Source of the DNA: Anaeramoeba flamelloides | Lineage: Eukaryota; Metamonada; Anaeramoebidae | Length of the DNA stretch: 64,000 bases | NCBI GenBank assembly: GCA_027625915.1 | Contig: JANTQA010000076.1 | Coordinates: 2,046,001 to 2,110,000 of the forward strand | Direction: 5' to 3' | In this document: piece by piece, positions 1 to 10,990 of the stretch | How positions within the stretch are numbered: position 1 is the first letter of the stretch | Layout: each line of letters begins with the position of its first letter | The notes under the pieces: model-generated | What the model was told of the DNA's origin: nothing | Databases searched by the model: none | What the model saw: only the letters and a program-made list of their open reading frames with translations | Program-made: the position numbers and the translations under genes

Positions 1-2680
1 TTACAAAAAGTTGGTGTACATGCTGATAATTTGTCGTTTTGTACCAATTCATATTTTTAATTCTATTGTACCAATTTTTTTTTTGAATGACACAACAAAC
101 TAACAACACATACAACAATGTTTGGAAAGTTAATTAATCAATACAGATACAAAATAAAAAACAAAAAAAAAAAAAAAATGTTTTTCTCACAAATAATCAC
201 ATCACAAATAATCACATTTTCTTAATTTGTTGTTGTATATCAATAAAAATCACAACATTATCTTTTTTTTTCTTTAAGAAATAGAGTTTTCAAACAAATT
301 TGTTTTATTTATTTATCTTTATTTTGAAAAGGAAATGAAAATAAAGTAAAAATTATATATAAATATATATATATTATCAACAATTTACAATGATTAAACA
401 AAACTCACATTTCAAAAAACATTTTCCACAAAAAACTTTTAAAATTTACTTTTGTTTTTTAAAACACAATTTTCAACTTGTTTTTTTTTTCTCATTGAAT
501 TAAAAGAGTAGTAAAATTACAATTTTTTACAACTAGAAAACAATAAATAAAAAGTATTGTGAAACTAAAAGGGGGGAATTGTACCCCCCCCCACCAATTA
601 TTAAACAAAGTTTTCAGTATTTAACCCAAGGAAATCAAACCAACATTTAGTAAATACCAAACAATTTAAAAAGATTTACTAAGTTGATAAAAACCCGAAG
701 ATAAAAAAAAAGCATTCAAAAACTAGAAAAAATAATTGAAAATACTGTAATTATACTAACTTTTAAAACCAATACTCAAATGTAATATCAAAAGTTAAAA
801 GCTAAATAGCGATTAACCCAAATAAAAGAGAAATAATAATATAATTGAAACCATTATATTTTATTGGTTTATATCACAGTGTATCTCACATGATTTTTTT
901 CATTCTAAATTTTTAAATATTCAAAAGAAATAAGTAAAATATTTGATTTAGACCAAACCTTTTAATTCTTTAAAAAATCTAGAAACCAAACCTAATTTCA
1001 GTCAAAGGTGTCCATTTTTATTGAAAAAATAGAACTTATTCGCCACATTTAAACCTTAATCTTCTCAAAATTAATTTTCAATATTTACATCTGATTATTA
1101 TTTCTAATTTGATAATTTTTTTTTGTTTTCTGTATTTTAGTTTTTACTTTTTTTTTATTTTTATTTTTTTTTTTATTTTTCTAGTGAATTTGAAAAAAAA
1201 AAAAAATGTTTATAAACCCCATATTAGTATGTAAAAGTGATGATTTATATTTTAGTTTCAAAAAATACGTTTACTATTAAAAAAAAATATTATCAACAGT
1301 TTTAATTTTAACAAATAAATTGTGAAATATTACTCGAGAGATTCCATTTAATGTGGACCCAATTTTATTTTAACATTTTTTTTTTTGAAATTTTATTTTT
1401 TTCAGGTATTTCTATTATTATTCTCAACTTAAATCTCATCTTGATCATTTCTCATATTTTTAAACAATTATAGTTTGGTTGATTATTACAAATAAAGCCA
1501 AAATTTTCTTTTTTGCTGGACACTAGATACCCTGAAATATATTGATTTTTTTATCAAAAAATAAAATTAAAATAAAAAAACCCAATGGTATTTTTTTTTT
1601 AAAGTTTTCTGTTTTATTCTCAAAATTTATTGTTTTATGCAATAAACTGAAAACTGAAGAAAACATAAAAGCTTTTTTTTATTAATCAAAAAAAAAATGA
1701 TATAAAAACTTTTAATTTTACCGAATACTTTTAAATGCATGAAAATCCAACCATATAAAATATTGAAATTTTGAGTTATGGAAAAAAACTTATATAATGT
1801 GGAAATTTTACACAGTGTATATTTCGATTCTTCTAAGTAAAAAAAAAAAAAAAACAGGAAAAACAATAATCATATTGTTTTTTTTTTTTTTTGAAAATCA
1901 AAGATTTTACTCAATTCTTTTATAACCTAGAAAACCCAACCCCAGCCGCTGTAAAAACAATGAAAACCCCCCTTTTCCAGATTTTTATAACAATAATAAA
2001 AAAAAAATATAAAAAATTTTAAATTCTCTATTAATATTAAAAAAAACAAAACAACATTTATTGTATAGATAAATGATTGAAAACATTTCTAAAAAATGCT
2101 TATAAAATAGAATACAAGAGTAAATTAATTCTCACACTTTAACAATTTTGAAACTGAAGAAAATTGTTAATTCTGATCTTTAGTTAAAATCACAATAATT
2201 TATTGATCAATAATATATATGAGAGATTTTTAAGAGTCCTTTGCAATATTTAGTATAATCTGATTTACTTTTGGTTATCTCATATTTCAATTCTAGCTTC
2301 GATCACAAATATAACCCTAGGAACAACATTTTTTATTAAACAATACATTACACACTCTTAAAATAATATCGAACTGTTAAATGAAATAGACAATTAAACC
2401 GATATTATTTAAAAATACTCAATCACCCCAAATAAATTTGGGTGTGTAATGATATCATCTACATTTCTGTAAAAAAAAATTACTTTGAGAAAAAAAAAAT
2501 CAATCAGTTTTAAATTGTTTACACACCCTTAAATATCCGATTTCAAAAAGAACAAATTCCAAACTTTTCAGGTTTCTCGAGTTAACTATTGAAATTTCAT
2601 ACTTGTTCAAAAAAAGGACTTTACCAAAGATAAATACTCAACAACTTTCATTTTTTTTACAACTTTCCACTGAGCCCAAA
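1..2680. other. Non-coding 5' flank with repeats
   Basis: No gene is supported here. The DNA is very AT-rich with long A and T runs. It holds one copy of a TIR-bearing element (996-1536), a small imperfect inverted repeat around 2345-2455 with CATTACACAC-like arms, and a half hairpin-cassette match near 1890-1935 (AAAGATTTTACTCAATTCTT). The last few hundred bases would include the OS-9 promoter, but no specific motif can be named. Confidence 0.6.
996..1536. mobile_element. MITE-like element A, copy 1
   Basis: This stretch of about 541 bp aligns along its length with 6684-7239, at roughly two thirds identity by eye. Shared landmarks include the start (TCAGTCAAAGG then a CCA/CCCAG core), a central poly-T/poly-A block, and TTTGGTTGATT near the right end. 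The ends are inverted: the left start resembles the reverse complement of the right end (GGACACTAGATACCCTGAAA). There is no coding capacity, so it looks like a non-autonomous DNA transposon. Confidence 0.6.
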
Positions 2681-5600
2681 ATGAAACTGTTTCTGTTCCT
2701 CATTTATACATTGACTATTTTTGTTGTAACAAACTGTGACTTCTTTACTTCGATCTCAAATCCGAAATACCAGATTAATTTTGATGATCAGTCTTCACTT
2801 AACAACAAACGGACAAACATCGATAATTCATTAAAAGTAATACAAGTAAAATCGCCTAATAATAAGATTTATGAGTGCGGCATTCCAAACGAAAATACGA
2901 CTCAGAACAAAAAAGAAGATTTTTCCTTACAGTTACTCCTTCCCTATTCAAAGCTATGTCACTTCTTTGTAAGTGTTTTTGTGATTTTTTTTTTTTTTTT
3001 ACCTTTTTCTTTTTGATTAAAGATCTTTCTTGGTATGGATTAGCAGCTTGAAACAAAAAAACTTTGACATTAAGTTTCTATTGTTCACACAATTCAATTT
3101 GGTTCAATTAATAAAAAGCAATCCCACACCGATTACGAACACCCCCACAAAAAATTAAAACATTTTCCACTCAATTTTCAAAATTGTTTTCTTCTTGACT
3201 TTTGTGATGGTTTGTTTTTAAAAACCACCACCTTTAAACGAATAAATTAGTCACCAAAATATTTGTTAATTGGATTTTCAGATTGGCCTTTCATTTCTCT
3301 ATTCGCAACAAGTCTCAAACAACAACCCAATTAGTTATTTATTTTCTTCATTAATAACCTTGATCATTCAGTTTTTTTCTTTTACTTTTTAACAAACCGA
3401 CAGTCCCTGTTGAAACAAGAAAAAGGACTTTGTTCTTTTCTTATTTTCCAAATAAATAATTTTATTTTTTTCATTAAACTAGACTCTATCATCACTTTAC
3501 AAAAAAAAAAAATTTGTTGTTAGCCATTTCAAAAATGTGAGTAATTTTTTAAAACTTTTTTAAAGTGTTTCTATTTTAATAAAGTGAAAACGTTTTTAGA
3601 ATTAAAACCTTTTGAAAAAGGTGAGTTCTCAACCTTTAAAGGCTATGTAGAGGTTTTAGTCTGGAGTCTGAAGGAAAGCACCTTTTTTTAAAAAAAGCCC
3701 CACACTTTATTAAACAAGAAAAATTCAAAAAAATTTTAAATTCTGGCTATCTCCACAAAAAATTACTCACATTTTTGAAATGGCTAACAACCATCCAATT
3801 TATTTTTAAATGACTTTGAAACAAAACCACCACTTTAACTTAAAATTCATTTATGTTTAAAATCATTTTGAGAACATGTGTATTTGAAACCGAGAAAGGG
3901 AGTAAAAAATGGAAGAAAAAAAGTTTAACCCGATTTTTTATTGGGAAACAACTGACTGAAAAAGAAAAAATGTTATGAAAAAAAAGTAAAATCGATTTCC
4001 AATGATATAACACAAAACAATGCCTTTTTTTATAAAAAGTCAAATGTTTTTAAGAAACAAAATATTTTATATGGAATCAAAAAAATTTCAATTTGAGATA
4101 TACACGCCACAAAAATAAATTTCTCTTTAAATTTCAACCTGCCCTTTAATTTAACTTTTAGTAATTTGGTAATAAAAAGATATTGAATGTTGTGTAAAAT
4201 AAAGAAAAATAGGAAAAAAAGTTAAACACAACTTTGAATTTGAAATATGAAGGAACATTTGAATTTTATGACCAGTTAAAATTACCTATATGACCAACAA
4301 CATATTCATTGACTTAAAAAAATGCTGAGTCAAAAAAAAACGCCGTTAGCTTTTTCATCTCTTAAAAGAATTGAGCAAAATCTTTGATTTTTCTCTATTC
4401 TTTTGAATTCTGGAAAAGCTAAACACCCTACGGCACTTGTCCTAATTTCTAAATTTTTCTTTAGAAATTTCAATATAGAGTCATGGATTTCTTTATCATT
4501 AACTAATGATAAAATAAATAATGATTCTTTATTTTTAATAATATCAAGAATATTATTCTTTAATTGCTAATTATTTTTGTTTATTTGGATTAATTCTTTA
4601 ATCCAAATTTTTCAATTTTTTTCATAGAATGGGCAGTCTGAAAAAAATGATCTATATCCTCCAATAATTTCCAAATTAGAATGGTTTTTATATAAGTTGC
4701 AGAATTTTGCTTTTAATTTATTTTTATCATAAACATATGAATATCTGTTTAGATAATTTGTAAAATTTCTTAATTTTAAAATGTAAGTAGAGCCTACCCA
4801 TTTTAAATATTTTTTGTCGTTAGGTTTCCCAGAATTTAAAAGAATTGAGTTAAATCGAAAATTTTACTATATTCTTTTGAATTCTGGAAAAAATAGACAC
4901 TTGACGGCACTCTACGGCACTTGGCGACACGACTGTTTACCGATATTATTATTATATTGTACCTAATAATTTTTAAATATTCTTTACCCTTCCATCCAGG
5001 ACTATTTATAATTAATCGTTGTCTAAAATTATTTAGATTTGCATTTAATAATTTTAAATTTTCTATTTCCCAACTGATATTTTCAATCAATTTTTTCTGG
5101 AAAATTTTAATTGTTGTGAAATGTGATCAAACCAAAAGAATTTCTAATTTCTTTTTAAGTTTATATCTTCTTTTGTAAATTGATATTCTGGCTTGATCAA
5201 GTTTAGTTTTTAGTTTTATAAATTATTTTTGGAGAGTGTGAATTGATTTTTAAAAATTTCTTTACTTTTTTATTTATCCAAACATCGAATAGGTCAAAGT
5301 ATTTTTTTATTTAGATTAAAAATTACTAGCCCTTATGATAATTGGTCAATATATACTGATTTAAACATTTGTAATTTTACCCCATTGACGAGTTTTTTTT
5401 TGCTAAAAATTTTTTTATTTTTTTAAAATTATCTTTTACTTTTTTCAAAATTTTTTTATAAATGTTTTTCTTTTTCTAAGCCAGATTCCTAAATATTTAA
5501 TTTTGGGTAAAGTTTTTGATTTTAGGGTTTTATTAATATTTGGATTCATTCCAAATTCTTGAATAATTTTAAAAATATAATTAATCTTTTGTCAATTTCC

Positions 5601-8600
5601 GAAATTGGTCCTTTCATTATCAAAATCGAATCATCTGCAAACATCTGAAAATGTTTTGCAAGATGTTTAATTTTTTCAATTAAAAAATGACTGATAAATC
5701 CAAATAATAAAGGCGATAGAGGTTCTCCTTGATAAACCCCTAATCCAACTTTTCTATAATAATTTTTTAGTCATATTTTGATTTTTTCATTTTTAATATA
5801 TTTATTGAGTGCGTAGTGAACCAATATATGACTAATCGTATCAAAGCATTTTTTGATATCAATTGTAACATATCAAGAATTCTTTATTTGTATAATCATT
5901 TTTAAGTTTTTCTAATTCAAACATTATATTTAATACAGCAATTCTAATCTCTATTTTTTTTTTTTTTTTATTTATCATCCGAATTGAGAATCTGAAATCG
6001 AGATTTCAAGAGTCTTCGATTCCTTTATAAACAAGTTTTAGAAAAACACCTTGCTAATGTGTTATTAATTGATATTGGTCTATAATTTAATGGAATTCCC
6101 TTATCTCCATTTAAGTGTCTAAATAAAATGTTTCTTTCTTTAATAAAATTTATTATTTCTTCTGTTGGATTATTGATCCAGTAATAAAAAGTTTGTTGAA
6201 TTATTTTAAAAATTCTAAAATGTTCTTTTCCATTTTTCTTTTTTGGGTCAATTTTATAAAAATTTATTTTTTCAAAATCTTTTACTGATTTATTTTTTTG
6301 ATATTTTATTAAATCATGAATCTTTTCTAGAGAAAATACATTCTTTTGTACCAAAAAGGACTTAATCTTCAAATTTATTAAAATGATAATCTTTGATTAA
6401 TTTGATGATTTTTAATTCAGATTTTTTACTTATCTCTTGACAGTAATTAAAATAAGTCTTTTCTAAATTTTTATTATTTAAAATAATTTTTGTTGAAGAT
6501 TTTCTAATTTTATTTTTTAATTTCCAATATTTCAAATTAAATTCAAATTCATAATTGATTTGTTTTATTTATTATATCATTTTTTTGAATCAATTTTTAA
6601 AATTTTTTTATAATTTTTATTCGAAGAATAAATTTTTAATAAGACTAAATAATTCTTCATTTTCCTTTGTAATAAACTCTTTTTCAGTCAAAGGGGCCCA
6701 GTTTTATTGAAGAAATAGAATATATTCTATGAGTTTAATTCATTATTCTTCTCAAACTAAAATTTCAATTCTTTGATCAAAATCATTTTTTCTCCTTTTT
6801 TAATATTTTATTTTGTATTTTGCTAATTTTTTTTTTTGTATTTTGCTTTTTGCTTTTTTTTTTTCTTCTTTATTATTTTTTAAAAATTCAATTTGAAAAA
6901 AAAATGTTTGAAACCCCAAATTAACATTAAGAAAAGTGAGTATTTGTATGTTAATTTAAATTTCATACATTTACCAGTAAAAACTATCTTATTGTCAACA
7001 ATTTTAATTTCCTAAAGAAAGTGAGAATTTTGCACGAAACTTTCCAATGAAAGGAACCCAAAAAATTTATTATCATTTTTTTTTTTTTTTGAAATTAATG
7101 GTATGTTCAGGCTTTTCTTTTATGATTATCGATTCTCTTTGGAACTTTATTATTTCTCGTATTTCTAAACAATACAAGTTTGGTTGATTCTTAAAAATAA
7201 AGTGACTTTTTCATTTTTGGCTGGGCACCTTTGAGTGAAATGAAGTTTATTATAAACTATTCTTTCTTTTTGTAAAAATTGTTTTTTGAATTTTTTGAAA
7301 TTATTTATATTTACTTTTTTATCTTGAAAAAACATAATAAATTTTTTTTGAAATAAATCTGGACTTTTAACAAAGTACGATTTTTTATTAATCTCCCATT
7401 TTGAACTTATAAAGAATTTATTTCTTATCATATTATGGTCACTTAATTAGTTATATATACTTTTTGATTTTTTTGGAAATTGTATTTTATTGTTTGTTAA
7501 TAAAAAATAAATACTATTATTATTACGACTTAAAACAATGTAATTTAATTTATTAACACTCAATTGTTAAAATTTGAAAAACAAATAAAATTCTTAACAA
7601 CCAATTAATGATTTTCAAATAATGTATTTTTTACTTTTTTTTTTAATTATCATTTTCAAAAAAAAAAAATAAACTAAAAATGATCAAAAGAATACTGGAT
7701 GGTGGTCATACCAAGTATGTCATTTTTTACAAGTCCGACAAATTCATTTTGAGAACGGAGAACCAGATAAGATCATTAAACTTGGTAATTTTATTTCACA
7801 GGAAATCGATACCAATAACACTGAACCAAGAATTGTATCTTCATTTGAAGGGGGTGATTATTGTAAAGGGAGTAATAAAAATCGCACACTTAAAGTAATA
7901 TATGAATGTTTATATTCGCCGAATGACATACCCAATGAGAATTTTGATTATATAATTGAAGGCATTAAGGAACTATCAATGTGTGAATATGAAATCAAAA
8001 TACATATTCAAAAATTTTGTGATTATTCTGAAAGTTATCAAAAAGAAAAAATCGTAACAAATGTGGATTGCTTTCTGAAAAATACAAATGCCATTGATCA
8101 GAATCAAGGCAATAAGTTCAATAATAATGAAGATGAACAAAGCAATAAAAATAATCATCGTGAAGGTTTCATGAGTTTTTATGATTTACAGTTTATTAAC
8201 TATAAAATTATGGGCCTATTTGGTGAAATAAATAACGAATCACAGATAACCCAAGATTTCCCCAATCCAGCGCTATACCATTCACTTCAAAAGCAGATTT
8301 CTAAACTTGATCAAGTGCCTTTGAAAGAATTATCTAAGACCCAATTAGTGTCTGAGATAAAAACAAAATTCCCTAATTATAATATTGAAACAATAAAAAG
8401 ACTTATTAACACACTTTATTATCACAAACCATTATTTAATATCGAAGATCAAAATAATAAATACAATAAAAAAAATTTTGATATGGATTATTTAGCCAAT
8501 AACCAGATATATCAGGGCGAATATAAGGACCAATATCAAATGTTGTACAATGACCATAAATCAAAAACAATTAATAATGCTCAAGAAATTGATCTTACGG

Positions 8601-9037
8601 TTTTTAAAAACTTATTGTTCAATCAAAAACATCAAAAATACAACCAAAACCAAAACCAAAATCAAAAACAAAAACAGCACCCAAACCAAAAGCAAAAGCA
8701 AAAACAAAATGAGAACAAAAATAATGAAATACACCAAACAATAACATCAAATACTTTTAGAGTTGATGGTGATAAATTTTTCAATCTTGAAGAACTCATA
8801 ACATTATTTTCTAAAATGGATATTAAAATTAGTGTGGATAATAAAGGCAATCTAATAGAAGTGATGGGCGAATATATTGATCCAAAAACCGGAAACAAAA
8901 TTGTAGGCATTAATTTAAGAAACATAATAGACATCTATTTAAAACAAACTTCAGAAGATAATAACATTTCTCAAATTATTAATCAAAAATTACAAGATAA
9001 CAAAAAGAAAAAATCAGATAATTTAAACTCTTCATAA
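2681..9037 (+). CDS. OS9: OS-9/Yos9-family ER lectin (ERAD), two exons
   Basis: Model: join(2681..2968, 7691..9037), 544 residues. Exon 1 starts at the ATG preceding a clear signal peptide (MKLFLFLIYTLTIFVV) and ends at donor GTAAGT, phase 0. Exon 2 follows an AG and is open upstream of its first ATG. The joined frame reads CHFF|NTGWWSYQVC, the start of an MRH (mannose-6-phosphate receptor homology) domain. The WW motif (W100, W101) and the four expected sugar-binding positions are present: Q113, R161, E190 and Y196, with paired cysteines through C93-C202. The family binds trimmed mannose glycans on misfolded proteins in the ER and passes them to the HRD1 ligase. The C-terminal half has a Gln/Asn/Lys tract (about 410-435) and no HDEL-type tail. 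An alternative start at 2603 would bury the signal peptide. XTP3-B-like or glucosidase II beta identity is less likely because there is a single MRH domain and no EF/LDLa region. Confidence 0.9.
3516..3791. mobile_element. MITE-like element C with ~35-bp TIRs
   Basis: The ends form a nearly perfect terminal inverted repeat of about 35 bp: GTTGTTAGCCATTTCAAAAA at the left and its complement, ending GAAATGGCTAACAAC, at the right. The 276-bp body has no ORF. No second copy was seen in the window. Confidence 0.7.
4330..4425. repeat. Hairpin cassette at the LINE 3' end
   Basis: An imperfect palindrome has arms TTAAAAGAATTGAGCAAAAT and TTTTTCTCTATTCTTTTGAA, followed by a TACGGCACTTG motif. It abuts the 3' end of the LINE (minus strand). 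The same arrangement occurs beside the second LINE fragment near 46380-46470. Confidence 0.65.
4805..4935. repeat. Hairpin cassette inserted in the LINE
   Basis: The arms CCAGAATTTAAAAGAATTGA and ATTCTTTTGAATTCTGGAAA form a hairpin, followed by a TGACGGCACTCTACGGCACT tail. LINE coding sequence is recognisable on both sides (KEYLKIIRYN above, KKYLKWVGSTY below on the minus strand), so the cassette lies inside the LINE ORF. Confidence 0.65.
6684..7239. mobile_element. MITE-like element A, copy 2 (nested in the LINE)
   Basis: The terminal inverted repeats are TTCAGTCAAAGGGGCCCAG at the left and the complement of TTTCACTCAAAGGTGCCCAG at the right. The 556-bp body aligns with 996-1536. LINE coding sequence flanks it on both sides, so it entered the LINE after the LINE had landed. 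Confidence 0.7.
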
Positions 9038-10807
9038 GCAATAGATTTTGTTTTATTAACATTATATTATAAATTTACAAAAAAAAAAATTAAAGATTAA
9101 ATCCCAAAATAATAATAATAATCAATTTTAATATAATTATCTGTATAAATGTATTTATGTATTTCAAATTTAAGGAATTGATAACAATTTAAATCATATT
9201 AAAACCTTATTTCATTCATTCGTCCATTTATTTTAAATTCAATAAAATCTGAGGAAGAATTTATTTTATTGAATTCATTTTCAACTGTTAATAAAAGTAA
9301 TAATTGTATTAATTCAACCATCAGCAGAATTATAATATTTCCTTCATATGTTTAAATGTTTAATGAAATATTTATATTTATTTTATAAAATGAAAATTTG
9401 AATATTAAAAATATTGCTTATAAACATAAATAATTATAAATTCATAATACAAAATTATTTTATTTTTATTTTTATTTTTTTTCTCATCTTTTCTTTTCTT
9501 TTCTTTTCTTTTCTTTTTTGTGAAATAAATTTAAACTTTCTTTATTTTTGTATTTGAAAAAGAAAATTACTTACAGAAAGAAGTACATTCTCACATTTAT
9601 TTCTTTTTTTTCATTGCGATAAAATTACTCAAAACTATTTTTAATTGTCAAACTTAAGGGGATATATTTTTTCTTTCAAAGATAATTATATTTGTCATAA
9701 TACTTGTTATTATTCCCCTCGATTAATAACTTGAAAACTTCTTTTATCACCTGAAAAAAAAAATTATTTTATTTTTTTTTTTTCTACTTGTAAGAGATTA
9801 GTGTCACCATCGATACTGCAACAATCAAAGAAGTTTGTAACAGAGAGTAAAAGATATAAGTACTTGATATTGTTCTCATGACTCATAAAAATAGTATTTT
9901 GAACAATATATTTCTTCGATTTTTTATCAAAGGATCTCACATTTCAAATTCTTATCTGGAAATTTTTTTTTGAATTCCTTTTCCAAATCTAAAAATAGAA
10001 ACCAAAAATAATTCAGAAATTTAATAATTTCATATTTAGAACTTTTAAAAGTAACTATTTTTTTTTCATTTTTTAATTTCAAAGATTTAATCAAGAATCA
10101 TAAAAACAAAAACCCAGGAGATTAATTAATTTTAACCCTTTTTATCAAGGTAATTGTAACACTAGGATATTTTCAATATTTCAGAAATAATTTGTCAAAA
10201 AAATTTATTTGTTAATTTCAGAATTATTTTATTAAAATTGAAATTTTTAGCAACTAATCAACATTTAGAGACTATTCTAAAAGAGATATTATTCAGCTTT
10301 GAAGTCTTTAGATTGAAGATTCAAGCTTTAAATTTGTGATGGAATAAAGAGTTTTTTCTGAAATTGTTTGGGTTTTTTACTTCTTCAAGGATCATTTGAA
10401 AAAAGTTCAATTTTTAATACTATTTTAACAAAGACTATTTAGAGAGGTTTGAACCAAAGATTATCAAAATATTTTCAATTTTCAGAGTAAGAGACTTGAA
10501 TTGTAGACTTAACTTGTGGAAACGCTAACCCCTTTTAGGACAAATATAATATCTGATTTATCCCAATCTTTTAAAAGTTTGAAATTTTTCACAACAATGT
10601 TTCTAATTTTTAAGATTTATCGAGGTACCTTTAAAAAACCCAAAAATATCTCAAGAAACTCTTTTTTGTTTACTTCTTATCGAAGATAAAACGAATTCTT
10701 CTCAATTAAAAATAAATATCAAAAGGTTTTCATTTTTTTTTTATTTCAATTCTTTTTTGGTTATATTTTTTGTCATCAAAAAAAAACAACAATTAGTACG
10801 GCTTAAA
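9038..10807. other. Intergenic region, OS-9 to ATAD2
   Basis: This is AT-rich DNA of about 1.8 kb between two genes on the same strand. A (TTTTC)n microsatellite lies at 9488-9514. Otherwise there are only A/T runs and no supported ORF. It must include the OS-9 3' end and the ATAD2 promoter, but no site can be assigned. Confidence 0.5.
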
Positions 10808-10957
10808 ATGTCTCAGTCAAGCAGTTTTTCACCACCCTCTGCTGAGAGTGAAGAAAGTGAATTTGAGCCAAGTTATTCATCTCCAAAAAAGATTACAAAT
10901 AATCGAAGAAGAAGAAGAAGAAATGGAAGAAGAAGTAGCAGCCATAGAGGCAGTCGA

Positions 10958-10990
<33 letters not shown>

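Larger units (their letters stand above)
4430..7431 (-). mobile_element. Decayed non-LTR retrotransposon (LINE) with reverse transcriptase
   Basis: Read on the minus strand, the pieces follow reverse-transcriptase block order: GIPLNYRPISINNT near 6098-6056, VTIDIKKCFDTISH (the first catalytic Asp) near 5870-5825, GVYQGEPLSPLLFGF near 5750-5700, FADDSILIMKG (the FADD box) near 5650-5610, and YLGIWL near 5505-5485. Downstream protein-like stretches such as KKYLKWVGSTYILKL are interrupted by a hairpin cassette. Several frame changes and stops break the ORF, so the copy is dead. Upstream it is interrupted by a MITE (6684-7239), and LINE-like coding resumes at 7240-7431. The motifs fit a LINE of the L1/RTE/Jockey broad type; the clade is not resolved. 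It lies antisense inside the OS-9 intron. Confidence 0.8.
2969..7690 (+). other. 4.7-kb OS-9 intron packed with repeats
   Basis: The donor is GTAAGT after residue 96. The acceptor is AAAAG at 7686-7690, the only AG in the final stretch. Both sides are phase 0. It contains a MITE (3516-3791), a decayed LINE in antisense orientation (about 4430-7431) and, inside that LINE, a second MITE and a hairpin cassette. Short ORFs in it are LINE fragments or noise. Confidence 0.8.
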
